Part shown: one piece after another, positions 8,528 through 17,020 of the stretch
How the letters are laid out: each line of letters opens with the position of its first letter
How positions within the stretch are numbered: position 1 is the stretch's first letter
Source of the DNA: Candidatus Poribacteria bacterium
Lineage (GTDB): Bacteria > Poribacteria > WGA-4E > WGA-3G
NCBI GenBank assembly: GCA_022827185.1
Contig: JAJDTM010000057.1
Span: 186,001 to 250,000, forward strand
DNA: 64,000 nucleotides
Direction of reading: 5' to 3'
Made by a program: the position numbers and the translations under genes
Notes under the pieces: model-generated
Told to the model about the DNA's origin: nothing
Database searches by the model: none
Seen by the model: only the letters and a program-made list of their open reading frames with translations

Positions 8528-10165
8528 ATGAAAAAGCTTTTCCTTTTACTCACATTTACCGCACTCTGTGCCACACTGATCAGTCCACACTGTAGTTTTG
8601 CCCAGACGTTTATTGATGGACAAATGCCTGATACTTTCTTGGCAGGACACACGCGATGGGTCAATAGTGTTGCTTTCAGTCCGGATGGAAACACAATCGC
8701 AAGTGGAAGCAGGGACAATACGATCAAACTGTGGGACGTTGCCTCAGGCACTCTTAAAGCCACACTGGAAGAACACGTGTGGTGGTTCAATAGTGTTGCT
8801 TTCAGTCCGGATGGAAACACAATCGTAAGTGGAAGCAGTGACAATACGATCAAACTGTGGGATGTTGCGACCGGCACTCTTAAAGCCACACTGGAAGAAC
8901 ACAGCGGTGATGTCAATAGTGTTGCTTTCAGTCCCGATGGCAAAACAATCGTAAGTGGAAGCGGAGAATGGGACTTTGAAAGGGAACAGCCTGTTGGTGT
9001 GGCATGTATTTTATGGGATGTTGCGACCGGCACGCACATAAAAAAGTTGAAAATATACCCGGGTATTGCTGTTGATAACGTGGCTTTCAGTCCGGATGGC
9101 AAAACAATCGCAAGCACATATAGTCGGCGGTATTTCTCTACAGCTGTAAAGTGGCAGGGCACGGATAGTGATATTAAAGAATTATTAGAATCTCAAATCC
9201 TCCTCACCGGCCATGAGTACCTGTCCTGGTATGTATCTGATTATAATGGTCTCTTACACATAAGGGGCTATAAAGATATCATCAACCTATGGGACGTTGC
9301 TTCCGGTGCACTAAAAGCCACACTGGAAGGACACGAGGATACGGTCAATAGTGTTGCGTTCAGTCCTGATGGCAAAACAATCGCAAGCGGGAGCACGGAC
9401 GGGACGGTGCGATTATGGGATGTTACGCGCCAACCGAAAGGCCCGAAAGCGACGCCCAGCGATCACGGAGGTCCTGTTTATAGTGTTGCGTTCAGTCCGA
9501 ATGGAACCCGCCTCGCAAGCGGGAGCTTGGACGGGACAGTGCGATTGTGGACGGCTCTACCGCCTGCTAATAACGATGGGGTCGTGAATATAGCTGATTT
9601 GGTAGAAGTTGCCCAAAATTTTGGACAGGTCGGGGAAAATAACGCTGACATCAACGGAGACGGAATCGTCAATATAGTTGATCTCATCTTGGTTGCTGTG
9701 GCACTCGGTGATGGTGCTGCCGCGCCGGCTGCGCATGCAGAAGTGCTTTCGACGCTCACTGCAGAAGAAGTGACACAGTGGCTCGTTGAAGCCAGGCAAC
9801 TTCAAACGGATGATCCGACCTATCTTCGTGGTATCCGTGTGCTTGAACAACTCCACAAAGCGTTGATACCTATGCAAACAGCATTACTCGCAAACTATCC
9901 AAATCCGTTCAACCCTGAAACATGGATACCTTACCAGCTCGCGACACCCGCAGATGTTACTTTCAGAATCTACACGGCTAACGGTAAGATCGTCAGAATA
10001 ATACCATTAGGAAATATGCTAGCAGGAAATTATAAAAGCCGGAGTCGCGCAGCATACTGGGATGGGAAGAATGAAGTCGGTGAACCTGTCGCAAGTGGAC
10101 TCTACTTCTATACACTTACCGCAGGAGATTTCACCGCAACCCGAAAGCTGCTCATCAGAAAATAG
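8528..10165 (+). CDS. Secreted WD40 repeat protein with dockerin and T9SS/FlgD-like C-terminus
   Basis: A 545-residue protein starting with a signal peptide (MKKLFLLLTFTALCATLIS). Residues ~38-340 hold WD40 blades with the signature VNSVAFSPDG...S-G-S-x-D-x-T-x-x-L-W-D-V. At least five are clear; two in the middle are degenerate. A dockerin-like pair of Asp/Asn calcium loops follows (NNDGVVNIADL and INGDGIVNIVDL, ~348-395). The C-terminal ~90 residues open NYPNPFNPETWIPYQL and end in GLYFYTL...RKLLIRK, the type A sorting/FlgD-Ig pattern of exported proteins. AAGGAG precedes the ATG. Several blade segments are nearly identical at DNA level, indicating recent blade duplication. Confidence 0.9.
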   Translation: MKKLFLLLTFTALCATLISPHCSFAQTFIDGQMPDTFLAGHTRWVNSVAFSPDGNTIASGSRDNTIKLWDVASGTLKATLEEHVWWFNSVAFSPDGNTIVSGSSDNTIKLWDVATGTLKATLEEHSGDVNSVAFSPDGKTIVSGSGEWDFEREQPVGVACILWDVATGTHIKKLKIYPGIAVDNVAFSPDGKTIASTYSRRYFSTAVKWQGTDSDIKELLESQILLTGHEYLSWYVSDYNGLLHIRGYKDIINLWDVASGALKATLEGHEDTVNSVAFSPDGKTIASGSTDGTVRLWDVTRQPKGPKATPSDHGGPVYSVAFSPNGTRLASGSLDGTVRLWTALPPANNDGVVNIADLVEVAQNFGQVGENNADINGDGIVNIVDLILVAVALGDGAAAPAAHAEVLSTLTAEEVTQWLVEARQLQTDDPTYLRGIRVLEQLHKALIPMQTALLANYPNPFNPETWIPYQLATPADVTFRIYTANGKIVRIIPLGNMLAGNYKSRSRAAYWDGKNEVGEPVASGLYFYTLTAGDFTATRKLLIRK

Positions 10166-10182
10166 TATCAAATGACCTTATT

Positions 10183-10303
10183 AGGACTTACGCAGGTTGC
10201 TCTTTTGTAGCATAGGCTGTTAGCCTGTGCACTAAGAACGTTTCTGTCTTTTGAGAGTTCACCCGCTAACAGAGCGTCATATCGTCAAAATTGCGTAAGT
10301 CCT
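10183..10303. mobile_element. Repeat element with AGGACTTACGCA inverted ends (121 bp)
   Basis: AGGACTTACGCA at 10183-10194 is mirrored by TGCGTAAGTCCT at 10292-10303, a perfect 12-bp terminal inverted repeat. A short CTTAT flank appears on both sides. The same ends bound the 38882-38972 element, and single ends occur at 28211-28222 and 33122-33134. There is no coding capacity, so it is probably a non-autonomous element. Confidence 0.7.
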
Positions 10304-10341
10304 GCTTATAATAGTTGGAATGCTGATAGCGGTAATTTTCT

Positions 10342-10370
10342 TTGACAAGGTGGGTGAAGTGTGTTACACT
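10342..10370 (+). promoter_or_regulatory. Possible sigma70 promoter
   Basis: Perfect TTGACA, 17-base spacer and a weak TACACT -10, 45 bases upstream of the ATG at 10415. It would drive the small gene and the tatD-permease pair behind it. Confidence 0.4.
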
Positions 10371-10414
10371 CTATGATAACTGAAGAGCATACACAGAATC
10401 AGGAGATCGTAGAC

Positions 10415-10648
10415 ATGGCAGACTCTATCATTGAACTCAGCGAACGACGCGGCATTGAACAAGGGGCACGGCGGACGAGCATCGAAAGCACAATCGCCAT
10501 CCTCAACACCCGATTCTCAGACACTGACGCTGACACACTCACGACAGCACTCGAAGCCATTGAAGACCTCAACAGGCTCAAGAAACTCAATCTTGAGGCA
10601 TCCTTAGTGGAGAGTTTTCGCGCCTTTCAAGAACGCTTACAGGCTTGA
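10415..10648 (+). CDS. Small helical protein resembling the C-terminus of Rpn/PD-(D/E)XK transposase-like proteins
   Basis: A 77-residue, highly charged helical protein (ADSIIELSERRGIEQGARRT...). The start at 10415 is favoured by AGGAG 9 bases upstream; the frame stays open upstream to a GTG at 10361. The RGIEQG segment followed by two amphipathic helices ending ESFRAFQERL resembles the tail found after the nuclease domain in Rpn-type transposase-derived proteins, but the nuclease domain itself is absent. It may be a remnant or a stand-alone small protein. It ends 45 bases before the tatD start. Confidence 0.5.
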   Translation: MADSIIELSERRGIEQGARRTSIESTIAILNTRFSDTDADTLTTALEAIEDLNRLKKLNLEASLVESFRAFQERLQA

Positions 10649-10692
10649 GAACGTATCGGATCCCTCGCGAATGTGAGGCAGTAAAGGTCGGA

Positions 10693-11457
10693 ATGTTTAT
10701 TGATTCGCATGCGCACATTCAACTCTCCCAATTCAATCAAGATCGCGATGCGGTCCTAAAGCGGGCACACGAAGCCAAGGTTTCCAATATCTTGGTCATA
10801 GGATTTGATATGAAGACAAGTCTCGGCGCAGTAGAATTGGCGGAGAAATATTCGCACATCTACGCCACAGTCGGAATGCATCCGCATGATGCAAAAGACC
10901 TAACCTCCGATGTACTAAAGACTTTTTGTGAACTCGCCGCACACCCGAAGGTAATTGCACTCGGCGAAATGGGATTGGACTACTACCGCGACCTCTCGCC
11001 GCGTCCGGTACAAAAAGCAGCGTTTAAAGAACAGTTGGACCTCGCCGAAGAATTGCAGATGCCCATTGTTATCCACAACCGTGATGCCTACATAGACATC
11101 CTGCCTATTTTAGAAGCGCGGCAAGGACGCATCCGAGGTGTCCTGCACTGCTTTACCGGTGATGTTGAATTGATGCACAGAGGTCTTGCGATCGGATTCC
11201 ATATCGGCATCGGTGGTATCGTAACCTATAAAAATGCAGCAGATGTTCAAGCCGTAGCGCAGCAGGTGCCTGATGATCGTTTGTTGATTGAGACTGACTG
11301 TCCATGGCTGGCACCGCAATTTCGGCGTGGCAAACGGAATGAACCTGCGTACGTCCGTGCCGTGGCAGAAAAAATCGCAGAACTCCGCGACACCTCCATA
11401 GAAACCATAGGCAAAATCACAACAGAAAATTTTGGGACCGTGTTCAAATTAGCATGA
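10693..11457 (+). CDS. tatD: TatD family metal-dependent hydrolase/DNase
   Basis: A 254-residue TIM-barrel metallohydrolase of the TatD family. The metal-binding pattern is complete: IDSHAH at the N-terminus, GEMGLDYYRD near residue 92, PIVIHNRDA near 130, GVLHCFTG near 155 and LLIETDCPWL near 203. TatD proteins are Mg-dependent 3'-5' exonucleases or hydrolases linked to DNA repair. The ATG at 10693 directly starts the conserved first strand. The gene ends in an ATGA overlap with the following permease, so the two are probably translated together. Confidence 0.92.
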   Translation: MFIDSHAHIQLSQFNQDRDAVLKRAHEAKVSNILVIGFDMKTSLGAVELAEKYSHIYATVGMHPHDAKDLTSDVLKTFCELAAHPKVIALGEMGLDYYRDLSPRPVQKAAFKEQLDLAEELQMPIVIHNRDAYIDILPILEARQGRIRGVLHCFTGDVELMHRGLAIGFHIGIGGIVTYKNAADVQAVAQQVPDDRLLIETDCPWLAPQFRRGKRNEPAYVRAVAEKIAELRDTSIETIGKITTENFGTVFKLA

Positions 11458-12572
11458 AGCAGCTAAATCTCCGTATGTATGCGATGGTGCTTGCGCTTGT
11501 CTGTGTCTGGGTGATTTTCACACTGCTCACCAGCGGCACCTTTCTCAGCACCCGGAATCTATCCAATCTCTCTCGCCAAGCCGCCGTCACAGCTATCCTT
11601 GCTGTCGGTATGACCCTTGTCATTGTTTCTGCTAACATCGATCTATCTGTCGGTTACGGTGCCGGATTGCTCGGTGCGATCGCAGCGATTGTGCACGTGT
11701 GGTGGGGGCAACCGATTCTCGTGACACTCCTCGCTGTTATCTGTATCGGTATGCTGATGGGATTGATGCAAGGCTACCTTGTGGCGTATCAACGCATCCC
11801 GGCGTTTATCGTCACACTCGGCGGATTTTTAGCGTATCGTGGTTTGATGTTAGCCTTTACTAAGGGTGAGACCATCCTACTCCCAGACAATTGGCTTAAA
11901 GCGATCGGCAACGCTTACCTCTCGCCGACATTCGGATGGGGGCTCATGGTTGCTGGCATCGGTATCAGCGGATACCGTTTCTACCGACAGCGCACCGCAC
12001 GGCTGCAGTACGGAAACCCAGAGCAGTCGTCTCTGCTCATGTTTTTATTGAAAATAGTCGGTGTATCGGCACTAATTGTCGCGTTCGTCGCTGTGATGAA
12101 TGCACATAAAGGGGTTCCGTTTCCAGTGTGCATTCTGTTCGGACTGGCGTTCGTATTTCATTTCATCGCGAACCACACGCGTTTCGGACGTTATGTCTAC
12201 GCAGTTGGCGGCAATGCGGAGGCAGCGTACCTCTCTGGAGTCAACGTCCGGAGCATTACATTACGCGTGTTTGCAACAATGGGTGCGTTGATGGCAATCG
12301 CTGGTGTTGTCATGACAGCACGTGTCGGGAGTGCCAGTCCGGAAGCGGGACGTTTGCTGGAGTTAGACGCTATCGCTGCGTGTGTTATCGGCGGTGCGAG
12401 TTTAATGGGTGGACGCGGGAGCGTCTTCGGTGCGATTTTAGGGGCATTCGTCATGGAGAGCCTCAACAACGGCATGAGCATGGCAAATATGGATGCCTCG
12501 TGGCAGGATATTATTAAGGGCGTGGTGCTTGTTGCAGCGGTCGGTTTTGACATGGCATCACGACGACGATAG
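11454..12572 (+). CDS. Sugar ABC transporter permease (XylH/RbsC type)
   Basis: A 372-residue polytopic inner-membrane protein of the BPD_transp_2 family, with about 9-10 hydrophobic segments. Diagnostic stretches are VGMTLVIVSANIDLSVG in the first third, IPAFIVTLGGFLAYRG, and the cytoplasmic loop GRYVYAVGGNAEAAYLSGVNV that contacts the ATPase. Its ATG overlaps the TatD stop (ATGA). No ATP-binding subunit or sugar-binding protein lies next to it, so partners must be encoded elsewhere or it is an orphan. Xylose, ribose or a similar monosaccharide is the likely substrate. Confidence 0.88.
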   Translation: MKQLNLRMYAMVLALVCVWVIFTLLTSGTFLSTRNLSNLSRQAAVTAILAVGMTLVIVSANIDLSVGYGAGLLGAIAAIVHVWWGQPILVTLLAVICIGMLMGLMQGYLVAYQRIPAFIVTLGGFLAYRGLMLAFTKGETILLPDNWLKAIGNAYLSPTFGWGLMVAGIGISGYRFYRQRTARLQYGNPEQSSLLMFLLKIVGVSALIVAFVAVMNAHKGVPFPVCILFGLAFVFHFIANHTRFGRYVYAVGGNAEAAYLSGVNVRSITLRVFATMGALMAIAGVVMTARVGSASPEAGRLLELDAIAACVIGGASLMGGRGSVFGAILGAFVMESLNNGMSMANMDASWQDIIKGVVLVAAVGFDMASRRR

Positions 12573-12673
12573 CAGAAAAAAATCGACTATTTGTGTTTTT
12601 TTAAACCCTTTCCCCCAAAATTCCCCTCTTTATAACTACAGTCTAATTGGCAAATCTAATTGGGAATTTGTTT

Positions 12674-15600
12674 ATGCAATACGATTCATCGACTTACACA
12701 GACCTGACAGACGAAGAACTCATTCGACGCGTGCAAGACGGGGATGAGGCGGCATTCGCGCAACTCGCAGCCCGCCATAGTTCCCGAATTTGGCAACTCG
12801 TTGTTTTCTACTCCCGCCAAACCCGTGATGCCGAAGAGATCTTTCAAGATATTTGGGTCGCCGTCTGGGAAAACATCGGCGGCTTACGCGAAGTCAGCAG
12901 TTTCGGTGCCTGGCTCCGAAAGATAGCCTGGACAACTTGCAGAAGATACTACGCTGCCAAGTCGCATACCAGGGGCGAAATCCTTCAGAGCGCGGAGAAA
13001 CTCGCTGAGACGATTGATCGGGATGTGCTTGCCCGTTTTCGAGAGATGGAACTTCGCACGGCTGTAACGGAAGCGGTGCATCAACTGCCGGAGCGGGTCC
13101 GCACCGTCGCGGTGCTGTACTACTTAGAGTTATGGACTGTCACGGAAATTGCAGAGGAACTCGGCTTAGCGGTCGGTACCGTCAAGACGAGGCTCAGCCA
13201 AATTCGGGGGCTTTTGCGCAAAGAATTTGGCGTTGAAGAAATTAAGAGGGGAACAACTATGGCGCATGAAAAAGAAGCATCCAAGCCATCACAAAACGTA
13301 ATTAAGATCTTCGGTGTGGGCGACGCGGGTGGCAACGTTATCAAGTGGATGATTGCATCCGGTTTGGAAGGCGTGGAATTTTACGCTGTAAATACGGATT
13401 TAGACGCACTCCGCACGTGTGAGGGGGCGACACAGGTGCAGATCGGTGTTGAAACCACACAAGGATTTGGTGCAGATGCGAATCCAGAGATAGGGAGAAG
13501 GGCAGCTGAAGAAAATTTGGAAAGGCTCAATGCCGCCGTTGCAGACGCAAGCCTTGTTTTCGTTACTGCTGGTATGGGCGGTGGAACGGGGACAGGTGCT
13601 GCACCGCTGATTGCTGCGCTTGCGCAAGAACACGGGGCTTTGACAATAGGTGTTGTGACACGTCCGTTTGATTTTGAAGGGCAACGCCGTACCGAGCAAG
13701 CAGAATACGGACGCTATGAACTCCAAGAGAACGCAGATGCCGTTATTGTGGTGCCGAATCAGAGGATTCTCGATACTGTCGATGTCGAACCTTCACTGAG
13801 CGAAGCGTTCCGTATGAGCGACGAGACTGTGCTACTCGCCGTTAAAAGTGTCGCCGATATTATCGTAGAGTCAGGTGATATTAACGTTGACTTCGCCGAT
13901 GTGGCGAGCATCATGCAGGATGCCGGCACGGTGTTGATGGGCACCGGACGAGCAAGCGGTGAAAATCGGGCGCGAGTCGCTGCAGAAAATGCTGTCGCCT
14001 CTCCGCTCTTAGATGGAAGGGAAGTGAACGACGCGCCCAGGTTGATTTTCAATGTTAATGCCCCGTCGGATTTCATGATGCATGAATTGAGTGAGGCGAT
14101 GGACGTAATCAAAGATGCCTCGCCTGAAGCGCAGATTATCCTCGGATTGGTCTATAGGGACGATGATCCTGATGAAGACAGGGTTGATGCTACGATCCTT
14201 GCAACGGGGATTGAGACACAAAGCGAACCTACCACACCCCTCTCCACTCGGCGGGATGGTGCCTCTCCTGAAGGCGGTACTTATATTCCTTCCAAAACCG
14301 GTTCCGAATTTGTGCATCTACACAACCATAGCGAATATAGCATGCTCGACGGCGCGTGTCGTATTCCAGATATGGTGGATTGGGCAGTCGAAAATAGCGT
14401 TCCTGCTGTCGCACTCACCGATCACGGCAACATGTTCGGGGCATGGGAACTCTACAACAAGGCGACAGAGGTGGGTGTCAAACCGGTCATCGGTTGTGAG
14501 GTGTATGTCGCACCCGATAGCCGGAAGGCACGTGAACAGCATCAGAACGGTCCTTATCATCTCACATTGCTCGCCGAGGATGCAACGGGTTACCAAAATC
14601 TCTTAGAATTGGTGTCGCTTGGATACACGGAAGGCTTCAATCGCAAGCCGCACATTGACATGGAAATCTTGCGTGAACATCGTGATGGGATCATCGCGTT
14701 GACCGGGTGTATCCAAGCACAAGTGCCACAACTCATTTGTGCAGATCGGCGCGACGAAGCCGTTCAAAGCTTCAAAACGCTAATGGAGATAATGGGGAAA
14801 CACAACCTTTATGTTGAGATCCAAAACCACTATATTGACAAGGAACTTCAGGCGTATCCAGTGATGGTGGCGTTGGCGAAAGAATTCAATCTCCCGCTCG
14901 TTGGCACGAACGATTGCCACTATCTCCACAAATCTGACCACGAGATGCACGATGTTCTTCTCTGTATTCAGACAAAAAAGACTGTCAACGACCAAGAGCG
15001 TCCCCGATTTGACAATCATTTCTACTTTAAAAGCGTGGACGAAATGCGCGAGGCACTTAAGGATTATCCACCGGCAACCATTACCAACACGCTTGAAATT
15101 GCGAACCGGTGCAACCTTAGGCTCGACTATCGACAAGACTCAATGCCGAAGTATGAAATCCCCGAAGGGCATACACACGACAGTTATCTCAGAGAACTGT
15201 GTTACCAAGGCTTACGTAAAAAGTATGGTGAACTCTCCGAACCGATCCAACAGCGGATTGATTATGAACTGGATATAATCAAACAGTCAGGATATGCCAA
15301 CTATTTTCTGATTGTCGAAGATTATGTCAACTATGCGCACAAACAGGGGTACCCACTTTCAGCCCGCGGTTCCGCCGCCAGTAGTCTGGTGCTGTATGCA
15401 CTCGATGTGATTGGTTTCAATCCGATGGATTACGGCTGTATGTTTGAGCGGTTTCTGAATCTTGAACGTCTCGCACCACCCGATATTGATATTGATTTCG
15501 CCGACCGCGCCCGTGAATCTGTAATTGAATACTTGACGAAAAAATACGGTGCAGATTCCGTCGGCAAAGTCGCTACTTTTGCCACTTTGGGTGCGAAAGC

Positions 15601-16945
15601 CGCTATCAAAGATGTCGGACGCGCCCTTGAAATGCCACTCGAAAAGGTCGAAAAGTTGACGGAGTTGATTCCACCCTTTCCCGGAATCACGTTAGATGAG
15701 GTCTTGGAAAAGGTACCCGAATTTCAGACCCTCACCGAACTCCCTGAGAATCGGGAATTGATTGAGATCAGCAAAGCGGTGGAAGGTATGAAACGGCACG
15801 TCTCCTGTCATGCCTCCGCAATCGTTGTTTCAGATGGTCCCTTGACAAACTACGTCCCGCTGTTCAAAGATAGACACGATCAAGTTGCGACGCAGTTTGA
15901 AGGGAGAATCGTTGAAGATGTCGGTATCGTCAAATTTGATTCCCTCGGTTTACGGAGTCTTAGTGAGACATACGACTGCCTTCAAATGATTAAGGCGAAC
16001 CACGGGGTTGAGGTCAGATTAGAGGAGATTCCATTTGACGACAAGGAGACCTATTCACTGGTCAGCAATGGACGCATCGCCGGTTTGTTCCAGTTGGAAG
16101 CCTCTTCTGAGATGTATCGGGTTGTTACCCAACTCAAACCAGATAACTTTGAAGAGTTCTCCGCGATTCCCGCACTCTATCGTCCGGGGCCGATAGAAAA
16201 TGGGGACATGCAAAACTACATAGATCGAAAAAACGGGGTACAGCCAATAGTGTACAAGCACCCGTCGCTTGAGAGTGTACTCAAAGGCACGTACGGTGTA
16301 TGCATCTATCAGGAGCAGGTGATGCAGATCGCACACGATGTGGCTGGCTTTACACTCGCTGAGGCGGATATATTGCGCAGCGCAATGGGCAAAAAGGACC
16401 AAATACTGCTCAAAGAACAGCGTGAGAAATTCGTTGAAGGTGCGATGAAAAAAGGGTTCGCTAAAGAGGAAGTTGAAGCGATATTTGAGTGGCTTGAACC
16501 TGCCGGTAGCTATGCCTTTAACAAGTCACACACGGTCGCTTACTCGATGTTAGCGTACCGTATGGCGTACCTGAAAGCGCACTATCCGCACGAATTCATG
16601 GCGACAATGATGACCGGAGAGTCGGGCGATTCAATGAAAGTTGCCCGCTACCGAGAAGAGTGTAGGAAACTCGCCGATTTTCTGGGTGTGGAAATTAATC
16701 TGCTTCCGCTGGATGTGAACAGGAGTGAGAAAGGCTATACGGTAGAAGGTGATGCTATCCGTTCTGGGTTTGTCGCTGTAAAAGGGATTCCGGATAAAGT
16801 GATAGATCAGATTTTAGCAAAGAGAGAATCTGATGGCGTTTTTGACTCGTTAGAAGATTTTCAGACGCGGGTAGACGGTGTGAGTGTACGGGGTATTGAC
16901 AACCTCATTAGGGGCGGCGCATTTGATGCCATTTCCGGGGCATAG
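12674..16945 (+). CDS. Single reading frame joining ECF sigma factor, FtsZ and truncated DNA polymerase III alpha
   Basis: One open frame of about 1423 residues with no internal stop. Residues 1-195: ECF sigma factor, with region 2 (AEEIFQDIWVAVWENI, SFGAWLRKIAWTTCRRYY) and region 4 (LPERVRTVAVLYYLELWTV through VGTVKTRLSQIRGLLRK). Residues ~210-515: FtsZ, with GGGTGTGAAP, the nucleotide strand FYAVNTDLDAL and the T7-loop NVDFAD that completes GTP hydrolysis. Residues ~545-1423: DnaE, with PHP domain HLHNHSEYSMLDG and ALTDHGN, catalytic PDIDIDF (~936) and the third Asp in VKFDSLGL (~1089). DnaE stops after the helix-hairpin-helix (GAFDAISGA), so the clamp-binding, OB-fold and tau-binding parts are missing. 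An internal ATG at 13259 preceded by GAGGGG could start FtsZ-DnaE separately. The ATG at 12674 is chosen over a TTG at 12647. Confidence 0.85.
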   Translation: MQYDSSTYTDLTDEELIRRVQDGDEAAFAQLAARHSSRIWQLVVFYSRQTRDAEEIFQDIWVAVWENIGGLREVSSFGAWLRKIAWTTCRRYYAAKSHTRGEILQSAEKLAETIDRDVLARFREMELRTAVTEAVHQLPERVRTVAVLYYLELWTVTEIAEELGLAVGTVKTRLSQIRGLLRKEFGVEEIKRGTTMAHEKEASKPSQNVIKIFGVGDAGGNVIKWMIASGLEGVEFYAVNTDLDALRTCEGATQVQIGVETTQGFGADANPEIGRRAAEENLERLNAAVADASLVFVTAGMGGGTGTGAAPLIAALAQEHGALTIGVVTRPFDFEGQRRTEQAEYGRYELQENADAVIVVPNQRILDTVDVEPSLSEAFRMSDETVLLAVKSVADIIVESGDINVDFADVASIMQDAGTVLMGTGRASGENRARVAAENAVASPLLDGREVNDAPRLIFNVNAPSDFMMHELSEAMDVIKDASPEAQIILGLVYRDDDPDEDRVDATILATGIETQSEPTTPLSTRRDGASPEGGTYIPSKTGSEFVHLHNHSEYSMLDGACRIPDMVDWAVENSVPAVALTDHGNMFGAWELYNKATEVGVKPVIGCEVYVAPDSRKAREQHQNGPYHLTLLAEDATGYQNLLELVSLGYTEGFNRKPHIDMEILREHRDGIIALTGCIQAQVPQLICADRRDEAVQSFKTLMEIMGKHNLYVEIQNHYIDKELQAYPVMVALAKEFNLPLVGTNDCHYLHKSDHEMHDVLLCIQTKKTVNDQERPRFDNHFYFKSVDEMREALKDYPPATITNTLEIANRCNLRLDYRQDSMPKYEIPEGHTHDSYLRELCYQGLRKKYGELSEPIQQRIDYELDIIKQSGYANYFLIVEDYVNYAHKQGYPLSARGSAASSLVLYALDVIGFNPMDYGCMFERFLNLERLAPPDIDIDFADRARESVIEYLTKKYGADSVGKVATFATLGAKAAIKDVGRALEMPLEKVEKLTELIPPFPGITLDEVLEKVPEFQTLTELPENRELIEISKAVEGMKRHVSCHASAIVVSDGPLTNYVPLFKDRHDQVATQFEGRIVEDVGIVKFDSLGLRSLSETYDCLQMIKANHGVEVRLEEIPFDDKETYSLVSNGRIAGLFQLEASSEMYRVVTQLKPDNFEEFSAIPALYRPGPIENGDMQNYIDRKNGVQPIVYKHPSLESVLKGTYGVCIYQEQVMQIAHDVAGFTLAEADILRSAMGKKDQILLKEQREKFVEGAMKKGFAKEEVEAIFEWLEPAGSYAFNKSHTVAYSMLAYRMAYLKAHYPHEFMATMMTGESGDSMKVARYREECRKLADFLGVEINLLPLDVNRSEKGYTVEGDAIRSGFVAVKGIPDKVIDQILAKRESDGVFDSLEDFQTRVDGVSVRGIDNLIRGGAFDAISGA

Positions 16946-16967
16946 TTTCGCAAACGCCTCTTTCGCT

Positions 16968-16988
16968 GGCGGGGTTTGCAACCCCGCC
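16968..16988. repeat. Palindromic GGCGGGG...CCCCGCC repeat
   Basis: Second copy, inverted, of the repeat at 349-369, with the same TTTCGCT and AATC neighbours. It lies 23 bases after the stop of the sigma-FtsZ-DnaE frame, close to where the DnaE part is cut short. Confidence 0.7.
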
Positions 16989-17020
16989 AATCCGAACCAA
17001 CCTTAGTATTATAGACGAGA

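Noticed and set aside
8488..9162. Minus-strand 224-codon frame opposite the WD40 gene
   Set aside because: It repeats with the WD40 DNA repeats (LPLTIVLPSGLKATL) and is their antisense translation.
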